Assembly: GCA_035527975.1 (NCBI GenBank)
Contig: DATKZM010000049.1
Span: 13,648 to 77,647, forward strand
Length of the DNA stretch: 64,000 bases
From: DATKZM01 sp035527975
Lineage (GTDB): Bacteria; Pseudomonadota; Alphaproteobacteria; JAPULJ01
Direction: 5' to 3'
Below, piece after piece: positions 15,498 through 23,868 of the stretch. Made by a program: the position numbers and the translations under genes. The notes below the pieces were generated by a model. That model was given only the letters and a program-made list of their open reading frames with translations. It made no database searches and was not told the origin of the DNA. Position 1 is the first letter of the stretch, and each line of letters begins with the position of its first letter.

Positions 15498-18236
15498 ATG
15501 CCTGCAAGCGATGCGCCAGAGAGGATTGTGCAGTTTGATGGCAAAAAGCAGGCGCGCCGCGTGAGCGAGCCCCGACCCGGTATTGCCGGCCGTCTGCTCG
15601 CTGGCACCGCACGATTTGCTCGGCGGTTTTCATGGCTCGTGGTCATCGCGGCGCTGGCGCTCACCGGCCTGTTCGGCTGGTTTACCGTCACCAATCTGGG
15701 CATGAACTCCGACACCGCCGGGTTGCTGTCGCCGGATCTTCCGTTCCGCAAGCGCTCGCGCGATTTCAAGGCCGCGTTCCCGCACGACAGCGGCCGGCTC
15801 GCCATCGTGCTCGACGGGGCGAACGAGGATACCGTCGCCGACGGCGCGGCCCGGCTTGCCGCGGCGCTGACGCGTGAGCCCAAGGTATTCGCCACCGTCT
15901 TCTATCCCGACGCCCATCCCTTCTTCCGCCGCAACGGGATGCTCTTTCTGGAGGTCGAGGAGCTGGCGGCGTTGGCCGAACGGCTCGCCGAAGCCCAGCC
16001 GCTCCTCGGCACCCTGGCCGAGGACCCTTCGCTGCGCGGGCTATTCGCCGTGCTCGGCCTTGCCGCCGAGACGCTGCGCGAGGGCAAGGAGGATGCCAAT
16101 GCGGCCAGCCTTGCGCTGGCGCTCGACAAGATCAGCGCGGTCATCGAGGGCCGCGCGGCGGGCAGGCCCACATCGCTCTCCTGGCTCGACCTCATGCGTG
16201 CGCGGCCGCCCAAGCCGTCGGACAAGCGCCGCATCATCGTCGTCCAGCCGAGCCAGGATTTCAACACTCTCCAGCCCGGCAAGCGGGCGATGAAGCGTAT
16301 TCGCGCCATTGCACAATCGCTCAGCCTGACCCCGCAGCAGGGCGTGCGGGTGCGCCTCACCGGCAGTGTCGCCCTCAACACCGAAGAGCTGAAGAGCGTG
16401 GAGGCGGGGGCGGGGACCGCCGGGTTCATCTCGCTCGCCCTGGTCGCGCTCTTTTTGATCGTGGGATTGCGCAGCCTCCGCCTGGTCGCCGCGGTCTTGA
16501 TCACGCTTATCGTGGGTCTGGTCTGGACCGGCGCCTTTGCGGCGCTCGCGATCGGCGAGCTCAACCTCATCTCGGTTGCCTTCGCGGTGCTCTTCATCGG
16601 GCTCGGGGTCGATTTCGGCATTCACGTTGCGTTGCGTTTCCGCGAGGCCGATGCGCAGGGCGCGGGCGAGCCCCTGGGCGTTGCCGCGCGCGGCGTCGGC
16701 CCACCGATCGCCCTGGCTACCGCGACGACCTCGGTTGCCTTCCTGGCCTTCGTGCCCACCGACTATCGCGGCATCTCCGAGCTTGGCGTCATCGCGGCCG
16801 CCGGCATGGTGATCGCCTTCGTGCTCAATCTGGTACTTTTGCCGGCGTTGATCGCGCTGTTCCGTGTGCGCGCCAAGCCGGCGCCCGCCGAGCGTTCGGC
16901 TTTGGCGGCCACGCCAGACCGGCTGATCGGCGCCAATGCACGCACGATCTGCCTTGCCGCAATCCTGCTTGCGCTTGTTGCCGCGCCGGTCGCGGCCTTC
17001 ATGCGCTTCGACCACAACCCGCTCAACCTCAAGGACTTCAGCACCGAGTCGGTGCAGACGGTGCTGGAGCTGACCCGCGAGACCAACGCCTCGCCGTTTA
17101 CCGCATCGGTGCTCGCGCCAAACCTCAAAGCCGCCGATGCGCTGGCCGCACGGTTCGAGAAACTGCCCACGGTCGACAAGGCGATCACCCTCAGCGACTA
17201 CGTGCCGGCAAAGCAGACCGAGAAGCTGGAAATCGTCGACCAGGCGGCGTTGTTCCTGACGGCGACGCTGCAGAACCCGACCGTCAAGCCGGCCCCGGAC
17301 GCAGCCCAGCGCCGCGCCGGCTACACCAAATTCCAGGGCGAGCTTGCGGGCCTTCTGAGATCAGGCAAGGCCGGCGTGCTTGCGCCCAGGATCAGCCGGC
17401 TCGCCCGGGCGCTGACGGCCTATGCAGCCAAGACCAAGCTCAGCGATGCGGCGCTGCTTGATCTCGACCGCGCGCTTGCCGGGAGTTTTCCCGCGCGCCT
17501 TGGCGAGCTCAAGGATGCCATGCGGGCGCGGCGTGTGGCGCTCGCCGATCTGCCGAAGCTGCTGACGGATCAGCGCATTGCGGCCGACGGGCGGGTCCGG
17601 GTCGAGATCTTCCCCAAGACCGATCTGACCCGAGGCCGCGACCTGCGCGAATTCGTCGCCCAGATCCGCGGCATAGCCCCGGCGGTGACCGACGGGCCGG
17701 TCGATATCCTGGAGGGCGGGCGCGTGGTCGTGTCGGCATTCTACCAGGCGACCGGAACCGCGCTCATCGCCATCGTGTTGTTGCTGTTTTTGCTTTTGCG
17801 CCGGTTTTGGGACGTGGCGCTGGTGATGGCGCCGCTTACGCTGGCGGCGCTTCTCGCCGTGGCGGTGGCGCGGCTTGCCGGGCTCGACCTCAACCTCGCC
17901 AACATCATCGTGCTGCCGCTGTTGCTCGGCTTGGGGGTTGATAGCGGCATCCATCTGGTTATGCGCGCGCGGGACGAGGCCAAGGAAGCGACTGCCGCCA
18001 AGAGTGATGGCGGGGCCGCCTTGCTGCATACCAGCACACCGCGCGCGGTGCTGTTCAGCGCGCTGACGACCGTGGGCTCGTTCGGGGCGCTGGCGACATC
18101 CGGCCACCGCGGCACGGCGAGCATGGGGCTCTTCCTCACCATCGCGATCGGCATGACCTTGCTCTGCATGCTGGTGGTGCTGCCGGCGATGATGGCTTGG
18201 CGGGAGGATGGGCGCGAGGGTCGGCGTGGCGGATAG
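15498..18236 (+). CDS. hpnN: HpnN, RND/MMPL-type hopanoid transporter
   Basis: A 912-residue inner-membrane RND-superfamily protein. HpnN moves hopanoids toward the outer membrane in Rhodopseudomonas. Two repeats each have one leading helix, a large periplasmic loop and five clustered helices. The sterol-sensing-like cores read NLISVAFAVLFIGLGVDFGIHV and LANIIVLPLLLGLGVDSGIHLV, given here in part. The long periplasmic domains are at about residues 60-290 and 520-740. Its place opposite hpnM and upstream of hpnA separates it from the two MMPL proteins at 56-62 kb. Confidence 0.92.
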   Translation: MPASDAPERIVQFDGKKQARRVSEPRPGIAGRLLAGTARFARRFSWLVVIAALALTGLFGWFTVTNLGMNSDTAGLLSPDLPFRKRSRDFKAAFPHDSGRLAIVLDGANEDTVADGAARLAAALTREPKVFATVFYPDAHPFFRRNGMLFLEVEELAALAERLAEAQPLLGTLAEDPSLRGLFAVLGLAAETLREGKEDANAASLALALDKISAVIEGRAAGRPTSLSWLDLMRARPPKPSDKRRIIVVQPSQDFNTLQPGKRAMKRIRAIAQSLSLTPQQGVRVRLTGSVALNTEELKSVEAGAGTAGFISLALVALFLIVGLRSLRLVAAVLITLIVGLVWTGAFAALAIGELNLISVAFAVLFIGLGVDFGIHVALRFREADAQGAGEPLGVAARGVGPPIALATATTSVAFLAFVPTDYRGISELGVIAAAGMVIAFVLNLVLLPALIALFRVRAKPAPAERSALAATPDRLIGANARTICLAAILLALVAAPVAAFMRFDHNPLNLKDFSTESVQTVLELTRETNASPFTASVLAPNLKAADALAARFEKLPTVDKAITLSDYVPAKQTEKLEIVDQAALFLTATLQNPTVKPAPDAAQRRAGYTKFQGELAGLLRSGKAGVLAPRISRLARALTAYAAKTKLSDAALLDLDRALAGSFPARLGELKDAMRARRVALADLPKLLTDQRIAADGRVRVEIFPKTDLTRGRDLREFVAQIRGIAPAVTDGPVDILEGGRVVVSAFYQATGTALIAIVLLLFLLLRRFWDVALVMAPLTLAALLAVAVARLAGLDLNLANIIVLPLLLGLGVDSGIHLVMRARDEAKEATAAKSDGGAALLHTSTPRAVLFSALTTVGSFGALATSGHRGTASMGLFLTIAIGMTLLCMLVVLPAMMAWREDGREGRRGG

Positions 18237-18376
18237 TCGCGTCTGCTCCAGTGGACGCTTTGCGGCGCTCCGCCTAAATACAACAGTAATGTCCAACCTC
18301 TTGATTTCTTTCGGCCGGCGCACGCGATGAGATTTTCTTCGATCGGCGCCAGGCACCAATATCGGGAGTTTGTCCG

Positions 18377-19120
18377 ATGCATGCAGTGATGCTCGCGGCA
18401 GGAGTGGGCGCGCGGCTGGGTGAGGGCGATGATGCGCCGCCCAAGGCACTGCTGCGTTTCGGTGGCCGGAGCCTGCTTGCGCGCCACATCGCGCTGCTGC
18501 GGCACGCCGGTATCGAGGGTTTGACGCTCTGCGTCGGCTACCGCGCCGAGGTGATCGCGGCAGAGATCGCGGCCTGCGGCGCGGACGACTTCGTGCATAC
18601 CGTCACCAACCCCGACTTCCGCGAGGGCAGCCTGGTCAGCCTGTGGGCCGTGCGCGAGGCGCTCCAGCGCGGCGGCGATGTGCTGCTGATGGATGCCGAC
18701 GTACTTTATGACCAGCGCCTGCTCGCGCGCCTGATCGGCGGCGCGCACGCCAACGCCTTTCTCATGGACCGCGACATCGAGCCGGGCGAGGAGCCAGTGA
18801 AGCTCTGCGTGCGCGCGGGCCGTATCGTCGACTTCGAAAAGCGCGTCGAGCACGCACACGACTATCATGGCGAGTCGGTCGGGTTTTTCCGTTTCGACGC
18901 GGCGATGGCGGCAAAGCTCGCGGCGCGCGCGGATGCGCTGGTATCGGCGGGTCTGCGCGATGTCTGGTACGAGCGCGCCATCCGCGATCTTGTGCTCGCC
19001 GAGCCTGACGCCTTCGGCTGGGAGGAGGTGACGGGCCTGCCCTGGCTGGAGATCGATTTTCCCGCCGACATCGCCCGCGTAACGGCCGATATCCTGCCGC
19101 GCCTTGAGCCGCTACCGTGA
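18377..19120 (+). CDS. Stand-alone sugar/choline-type nucleotidyltransferase
   Basis: A 247-residue nucleotidyltransferase. The N-terminus MLAAGVGARLGEGDDAPPKAL is the NTP-binding signature, LLMDADVLYDQRLL the metal-binding Asp pair, and a C-terminal EIDFPADIARV fits LicC/PntC-like cytidylyltransferases. The likely reaction is CTP plus a phospho- or phosphono-amino alcohol giving a CMP conjugate. It is same-strand with and 172 bp upstream of a CDP-alcohol phosphotransferase-like gene, the natural consumer of its product. It duplicates the function predicted for the C-terminal domain of the PEP mutase fusion, so the two may serve different substrates. Confidence 0.85.
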   Translation: MHAVMLAAGVGARLGEGDDAPPKALLRFGGRSLLARHIALLRHAGIEGLTLCVGYRAEVIAAEIAACGADDFVHTVTNPDFREGSLVSLWAVREALQRGGDVLLMDADVLYDQRLLARLIGGAHANAFLMDRDIEPGEEPVKLCVRAGRIVDFEKRVEHAHDYHGESVGFFRFDAAMAAKLAARADALVSAGLRDVWYERAIRDLVLAEPDAFGWEEVTGLPWLEIDFPADIARVTADILPRLEPLP

Positions 19121-19149
19121 TGGTCCACCGTACCGCATGGGGCCGCCGG

Positions 19150-19265
19150 CCCTTCGAGACGCGCGCTCGGCGCGCTCCTCAGGGTGAAGCTAGGATTGTT
19201 GGATGCGATACGAAAGCCTTCATCCTGAGGAGGTCTGAAAGCCGGTCTCGATGGACGAAGGCGCT
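19150..19265. repeat. Intergenic palindromic repeat with CTCCTCAGG arms
   Basis: Arms at 19175-19188 (CTCCTCAGGGTGAA) and 19219-19232 (TTCATCCTGAGGAG) are complementary but for one base. A smaller hairpin (GCGCGCTCGGCGCGC) lies at about 19161-19175. This style of element is common in alphaproteobacterial intergenic DNA. It occupies the gap between the nucleotidyltransferase and CDP-alcohol genes. Confidence 0.75.
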
Positions 19266-19292
19266 CGTGCCCGTTAGCCACGGCGGTGCGCC

Positions 19293-19910
19293 ATGAAGTT
19301 CGCCTTCGACGAAGCGATCGCCCGGATCATCGTGCGCCGGCTCGCGCCGACCGGCCTCTCGCCCAATCTCGTCACCACGGCTGTGCTGCTGTTCGGCATC
19401 GCGGCGGGGTTGCTGCTGGCCAGCGGCGAGCGCTGGATGGCGAACCTCGGCGCCGGGCTTTTCATGGCTGCCATGCTGGGCGATCACATCGACGGCAATC
19501 TCGCCCGTGCGACCGGCAAGACCAGCAAGTTCGGCCACTATTACGATCACGTCGCCATGGCGACTACCTATGCCGCCATGTTCATCGGCGTCGGCGTCGG
19601 CCATTCGCACGGCTTTCTGGGTGTTTACGCGCTCCCGCTGGGGGTGCTCGCGGGGCTTTCGGTGGCGGCGATCTTCTCCACGCGGATCGGCGTCGAGGTC
19701 AAGGCCGGCAAGGATTATGTCGCACAACCGCGCTTCCTCGGCTTCGAGCCGGAGGACACGCTTTACGTTGTCGGGCCGATCATCTGGCTGGGCTGGATGC
19801 CGTACTTCCTGATCGCCGCCGGCATCGGCACGCCGCTTTTCCTGCTCTATGTGATCTGGCAATCGCGCAAGCAGGTTGCCGACGCCGCGCGCAAGCGAGA
19901 TCCTAAATGA
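19293..19910 (+). CDS. CDP-alcohol phosphotransferase-like membrane protein A (atypical motif)
   Basis: A 205-residue polytopic membrane protein with the CDP-alcohol phosphatidyltransferase motif, which normally reads D-x2-D-G-x2-A-R-x8-G-x3-D-x3-D. Here it is GDHIDGNLARATGKTSKFGH, then YYDHVAM: the first three Asp are present, but the fourth, usually the catalytic base, is Met. The family joins a CMP-activated head group to a lipid alcohol. The gene overlaps hpnA by 4 bp (ATGA), so translation is coupled. A head group supplied by the upstream nucleotidyltransferase, such as AEP, is inference. Confidence 0.85.
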   Translation: MKFAFDEAIARIIVRRLAPTGLSPNLVTTAVLLFGIAAGLLLASGERWMANLGAGLFMAAMLGDHIDGNLARATGKTSKFGHYYDHVAMATTYAAMFIGVGVGHSHGFLGVYALPLGVLAGLSVAAIFSTRIGVEVKAGKDYVAQPRFLGFEPEDTLYVVGPIIWLGWMPYFLIAAGIGTPLFLLYVIWQSRKQVADAARKRDPK

Positions 19911-20893
19911 CCACGCTGGTCACCGGGGCCACCGGCTTCGTCGGCGCGGCGGTCGCGCGCAAGCTCCTCGCGCGCGGCGAGGCGGTGCGGGTGCTGGTGC
20001 GTCCCACCAGCGACCGGCGCAACCTCGAGGGTCTGGCGGTCGAGACGGTGGAGGGCGATCTGCGCGACCGCGCCTCGCTTGAACGCGCCATGAAGGGCGT
20101 CGACACGCTCTACCACGTTGCGGCCGATTACCGCCTGTGGACCCGCAATCCGGACGAGCTTTACGCCAGCAATGTCGAGGGCTCGAAGCTGATCGTCGAG
20201 GCCGCGGCGGAGGCCGGGGTTGCGCGCACCGTTTATACGTCGAGCGTCGCCGTGCTCGGCATCAACAAGGACGCCACGCCCGCCGACGAGGAAACGCCTG
20301 TCAGCCTCGACGACATGATCGGCCATTACAAGCGCACGAAGTTCCTGGCCGAGGAGGCGGTGCGCGCGCTCATCGCCGCGCACGATCTCGACGTCGTCAT
20401 CGTCAATCCCTCGACGCCGATCGGGCCGCGCGACGTCAAGCCGACGCCGACCGGCCGCATGGTGCTCGACGCCGCACGTGGCAGGCTGCCGGCCTTCGTC
20501 GATACCGGCCTCAATGTCGTCCATGTCGACGACGTGGCGCAGGGCCATCTCCTGGCCTACGACAAGGGACTAAAAGGCGAGCGTTACATTCTGGGAGGAC
20601 ACGATATGAGCCTCCAGGCCATCCTCACCGAGGTCGCGCGCCTAGCCGGCCGCAAGCCGCCGCGGGTGAAGCTGCCACATGGTGCCGTCATGCCGGTTGC
20701 GGCGATCGCCGAAAGCTGGGCGCGGCTGTTCGGCGGCGAGCCCCTCGCCACCCGCGACGCCATCCGGATGGCGCGAAAGAAGATGTACTTCTCCTCCGCC
20801 AAAGCGAAAGCCGCGCTTGGCTACGCCCCGCGCCCGGCGGCGGAGGCACTCAAGGATGCGGTCGCGTGGTTTCGCGAGGCGGGGTATCTCTGA
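19907..20893 (+). CDS. hpnA: HpnA, hopanoid-associated NAD(P)-dependent sugar epimerase
   Basis: A 328-residue extended short-chain dehydrogenase. The Rossmann motif is TGATGFVGAAVARKLLARGE, the catalytic Tyr-Lys pair is in GHYKRTKFLAE, and NPSTPIGPRDVKPTPTG follows. This combination is characteristic of HpnA, a conserved hopanoid-cluster protein thought to act on side-chain sugars; its exact reaction is not settled. It starts inside the stop of the CDP-alcohol gene (ATGA overlap) and is followed 136 bp later by a second CDP-alcohol gene, an unusual setting for hpnA. Confidence 0.92.
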   Translation: MTTLVTGATGFVGAAVARKLLARGEAVRVLVRPTSDRRNLEGLAVETVEGDLRDRASLERAMKGVDTLYHVAADYRLWTRNPDELYASNVEGSKLIVEAAAEAGVARTVYTSSVAVLGINKDATPADEETPVSLDDMIGHYKRTKFLAEEAVRALIAAHDLDVVIVNPSTPIGPRDVKPTPTGRMVLDAARGRLPAFVDTGLNVVHVDDVAQGHLLAYDKGLKGERYILGGHDMSLQAILTEVARLAGRKPPRVKLPHGAVMPVAAIAESWARLFGGEPLATRDAIRMARKKMYFSSAKAKAALGYAPRPAAEALKDAVAWFREAGYL

Positions 20894-21029
20894 AGAGCAG
20901 CTGCGTCAAACGACGCGGCGCTCGGCCTTTACAGCCGTGGACATATCCACATATTACAGTGCTGTTACAGCGGCTCGGGCCACGACGCTCGAAATCCGCA
21001 TAAAGCGCAATCGCGGCGGACCGGACCGA

Positions 21030-21719
21030 ATGACCACGGCGCAGCAAATCATGCACGACCGCAGCGGCGGGCCCTATGACCAGCGGCTGGCACGTCTCAT
21101 CGCGCGCCCGCTCGCCCATCTGCCGGTGACGCCCAACCAGCTGACATTCGTCAGCCTGGCGTTCGGCGTCGCGGCCGGCGTGCTGTTCGCGCTTGGCGAT
21201 CCCGCGCTTATTCACTGGGCGGCGGCGATGAGCGTGCTGGCGATCTTCAGTGACCATATCGATGGCGAGCTCGCGCGGCTGACCGGGCGCACCTCCGCGC
21301 TCGGCCATAAGCTCGACTACATCGTCGGCTCGGCCAATTACACGATGCTGTTCACCGGCATCGGCATCGGTCTCGGCGGCGGGCTTGCGAATGCGCTGGG
21401 CGGCGGCCTCGGCATCGGCGTGCCGGCGCATTGGTATTACGCGCTCGGCATCGCGGCCGGCTTTGCGAACCCGGTGATCGTCACCCTGCGCATGTCGATG
21501 GACAAGCGCTTCGGGGCGCAAGCCGTTGAGCATCCCGCCGCGGGCGGTTTCGAGATCGAGGATTTCATGTATCTGATCGGGCCGGCGACCTGGCTCGGCG
21601 GTCTGGTTTATTTCTTCGTCGCCTATGGGCTCGGCACGCTCGGCTATCTGGGCTGGACCGTGTTCGAATATCGCCGCAACGCCGCCCGCGCGCGGCCGCC
21701 GGCCACGTCCCACCGATAG
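21030..21719 (+). CDS. CDP-alcohol phosphotransferase-like membrane protein B (atypical motif)
   Basis: A 229-residue membrane protein paralogous to the one at 19293. The family motif reads SDHIDGELARLTGRTSALGH, then KLDYIVGS: three Asp are present, while the fourth position is Gly. Several transmembrane helices follow, with a Gly-rich loop (GIGLGGGLANALGGGLGIGV). Both paralogues share DHIDG, the loss of the fourth Asp, and a C-terminal FEIEDFMYLIGPATWLGGL / FEPEDTLYVVGPIIWLGWM block, so they form a distinct subfamily. ATG 21030 is chosen as the first start near the conserved region. Confidence 0.83.
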   Translation: MTTAQQIMHDRSGGPYDQRLARLIARPLAHLPVTPNQLTFVSLAFGVAAGVLFALGDPALIHWAAAMSVLAIFSDHIDGELARLTGRTSALGHKLDYIVGSANYTMLFTGIGIGLGGGLANALGGGLGIGVPAHWYYALGIAAGFANPVIVTLRMSMDKRFGAQAVEHPAAGGFEIEDFMYLIGPATWLGGLVYFFVAYGLGTLGYLGWTVFEYRRNAARARPPATSHR

Positions 21720-21775
21720 ACGCGACCGCCGCCGCCGGAACTATGCCTTGTCAGCTCGATGAAGCCCGTTGCGCG

Positions 21776-22429
21776 TCACCGTACCGCAAAGCAATAAAAT
21801 AGACCGTTTCCGCCTGTGCCACGCAGATCATCCTGGCCGCAGCCGCGCGAGGGATGCGAGGCATTCCACGATTTCGACGGCGCATCGTCACGCAGGCCCA
21901 CACGGTCGTGATGGCCGACGAAGCCGCTGCCGCCGGCGGCGCTGGAGGTCCAGTTGCCGCAGGTCTTGCCGGCCACCAGGGTTCCTTGCGCGTTGGTGCC
22001 GGTCAGGATGTCATGCATGTTTGGGCTGTCGCCGCGGCCGTTGACGGGCATGCCTTTCTCGCTGAGGCCGGTTTGCTTGTTTATCTTGTTGGCGGCGGTG
22101 CTGTGCAGATCGGCGAGGTTGCGTGCGATCAGCACGGCTTTGGCGTTGTACCAGGGCCCGCGGCCGATGCGGTCGCGCGCGTTGATGGCCGTGCCGCCGC
22201 CCGAAGCATCGGTGCTGAGATAGGCGCGCCAGGTCTTGCCGCCGGTGCCGGCCGCCGCCGCAAGGGCCTGGCAATGCCGGTCCGCGCCGGCAAGGCCGCC
22301 CAGATCGGCGCCCTTGCCGGGGCCCGCGCTGGTGATGAAGAAGCTCATGCTCGTATCCTGGGCGAGGGCGCCTTGCGTGCCTGCTGTCAGGAGCGCGAGT
22401 GTCACAATTACGAGGGTCGTCTGTTTCAT
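21776..22429 (-). CDS. Secreted lectin-like (C-type-lectin-fold) protein
   Basis: A 217-residue exported protein. The signal peptide MKQTTLVIVTLALLTAGTQG is cleaved near ALAQD. The mature part has TWRAYLSTDASGGGTAINARDRIGRGPWYNAKAVL, read in parts, then NGRGDSPNMHDILTGTNAQG and four Cys including the terminal RGCGQDD and FYCFAVR. This pattern is typical of alphaproteobacterial proteins annotated as lectins with an endostatin-like fold. Ligand unknown. The same open frame continues far upstream but only as antisense of ispH, so the ATG at 22429 with its AAAGG site is used. Confidence 0.75.
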   Translation of the reverse strand: MKQTTLVIVTLALLTAGTQGALAQDTSMSFFITSAGPGKGADLGGLAGADRHCQALAAAAGTGGKTWRAYLSTDASGGGTAINARDRIGRGPWYNAKAVLIARNLADLHSTAANKINKQTGLSEKGMPVNGRGDSPNMHDILTGTNAQGTLVAGKTCGNWTSSAAGGSGFVGHHDRVGLRDDAPSKSWNASHPSRGCGQDDLRGTGGNGLFYCFAVR

Positions 22430-22729
22430 AAGGTCTGACCTTTCCGCCTTGATCGGGTGAGGGGACGAAGCGGATACCCGAGCCGACGGATTCTTTGCCT
22501 CGCCGACCCTGCCATCAAGCACGCCGTCGTGGTGCGCGATCACATTGTTGTGTGGTTCGGCGGGCGTGTCGTTCGGGTCACTTGATCGCGTGCACATCGC
22601 CTTGTGCGCCCCCCCATGCTTGACGCACCGCACCCCGCACCTTAAGTGCTGCCAGTACCGGCGTGCCCGGGCGCCGGTTGGCGCCTGGACCAGCGCCTTG
22701 GCTATTTGTTCAAGCGGGAGTGGTTTGCC
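22430..22729. other. 300-bp divergent intergenic region
   Basis: This region lies between the lectin-like gene (minus) and ispH (plus). No ORF, long palindrome or RNA gene was recognised. It presumably holds the two divergent promoters. Confidence 0.5.
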
Positions 22730-23665
22730 ATGCGGGTGATACTGGCCCAGCCGCGCGGTTTCTGCGCCGGGGTCGAGCGCGCCATCGAGATCGTGGTGAG
22801 CGCGCTCGAGGTCTATGGACCGCCTGTTTATGTCCGCCACGAGATCGTCCACAACAAGCGCGTGGTCGAGGATCTCAAGGCCAAGGGCGCGGTCTTCGTC
22901 GATGAGGTCGACGAGGTGCCTGCCGGCGCGATTACCATTTTCAGCGCGCACGGCGTCTCGCAGCGCGTCGAGGACGACGCGCACGAACGCAAACTGCCGG
23001 TGATCGATGCGACCTGCCCGCTGGTCGCCAAGGTCCACAAGGAAGGCGAGCGCTACGCCAAGAACGGCTACGAGGTCATCTTGATCGGCCACGAGGGCCA
23101 CCCCGAAGTCGAGGGCACGATGGGCCGGATCCCGGGCAAGGTCTATCTCGTGGAAACGCGCGAGGACGTAGCCAACCTGGAGGTCGGCGAGCCGGACAAG
23201 CTGGCCTACGTGACACAAACAACGTTGTCGGTCGACGATACGCGTGAGGTGATCGAGGCTCTGAAGAAGCGCTTCCCCAAGATCGTCGGACCCGACGTCA
23301 AGGACATCTGTTACGCGACCCAGAACCGCCAGGCGGCGATCCGCGAGCTTGCCAAGCAGGTCGATTTGATCCTTGTCGTCGGCGCGCGCAACTCGTCGAA
23401 CTCCAACCGCTTGCGCGAGATCGGCGCCGAATGCGGCGTGCCGAGCCATCTGATCGAGGATGCCGGAACGCTCGACCCGGCCTGGCTGGACGGTGTCGGC
23501 TCGGTTGGGGTTTCTGCCGGCGCCTCGACGCCGGAGGAACTGGTGCATGAGCTGATCGACCGCATGCGCGGCTTCGGCGCCATCGACCTCCAGGTGCTCG
23601 ACGGCATCGAGGAGCATATTCAGTTCAAGCTGCCCGAGCAGCTCCGCCAGACCGCGGCCGAATAG
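22730..23665 (+). CDS. ispH: 4-hydroxy-3-methylbut-2-enyl diphosphate reductase (IspH)
   Basis: The last MEP-pathway enzyme, a [4Fe-4S] reductase making IPP and DMAPP. It is 311 residues long with the three cluster Cys in QPRGFCAG (C12), DATCPLVAKVHKEG and DICYATQNRQAA. The substrate-binding His are in HEIVHN and GHEGHPEVEGTMG, and the catalytic Glu is also in that segment. Start is the ATG at 22730, immediately before the conserved N-terminus; upstream residues are not family-like. Its position between hpnA and hpnH suggests co-supply of isoprenoid precursor for hopanoids. Confidence 0.96.
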   Translation: MRVILAQPRGFCAGVERAIEIVVSALEVYGPPVYVRHEIVHNKRVVEDLKAKGAVFVDEVDEVPAGAITIFSAHGVSQRVEDDAHERKLPVIDATCPLVAKVHKEGERYAKNGYEVILIGHEGHPEVEGTMGRIPGKVYLVETREDVANLEVGEPDKLAYVTQTTLSVDDTREVIEALKKRFPKIVGPDVKDICYATQNRQAAIRELAKQVDLILVVGARNSSNSNRLREIGAECGVPSHLIEDAGTLDPAWLDGVGSVGVSAGASTPEELVHELIDRMRGFGAIDLQVLDGIEEHIQFKLPEQLRQTAAE

Positions 23666-23687
23666 CGGTGAGTGCGAGGCGGTGAAA

Positions 23688-23868
23688 ATGAGTTCGCGAC
23701 GATCGAATGATCGTCTGCGATCATTCGTGAGGAAGTAAGCGCGACCGCGCTTCGCGTCCTTATGGCGCGGAAGCCAAGCGGGCGGACGCCCGCGCCCGGC
23801 GCCTGAGGGAACAACGACACGGCGCGTGAGCGGCGTCTCGGTATAGATACTAAAGAAGGGTAGATCAC
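23688..23868 (+). promoter_or_regulatory. Structured leader upstream of hpnH with possible short uORF
   Basis: The 203-bp gap before hpnH contains several strong hairpins. The perfect 10-bp arms 23704-23713 and 23718-23727 have a 4-base loop. A GCGGGC-ggac-GCCCGC stem around 23778-23793 is enclosed by GGCGC/GCGCC arms. A 16-codon frame (ATG 23688, Arg-rich, MSSRRSNDRLRSFVRK) overlaps the first hairpin and has a purine-rich site upstream. This may be a cis-regulatory leader, or simply an intergenic palindrome family. No known riboswitch was recognised. Confidence 0.4.

Noticed and set aside
19293..21719. Ordinary phosphatidylglycerophosphate or phosphatidylserine synthase
   Set aside because: The motif lacks its last Asp in both proteins and they sit beside a nucleotidyltransferase and hpnA, unlike PgsA or PssA loci.
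21776..23617. 613-codon reading of the lectin-like gene
   Set aside because: Everything upstream of 22429 is antisense to ispH; a signal peptide begins exactly at the 22429 ATG.
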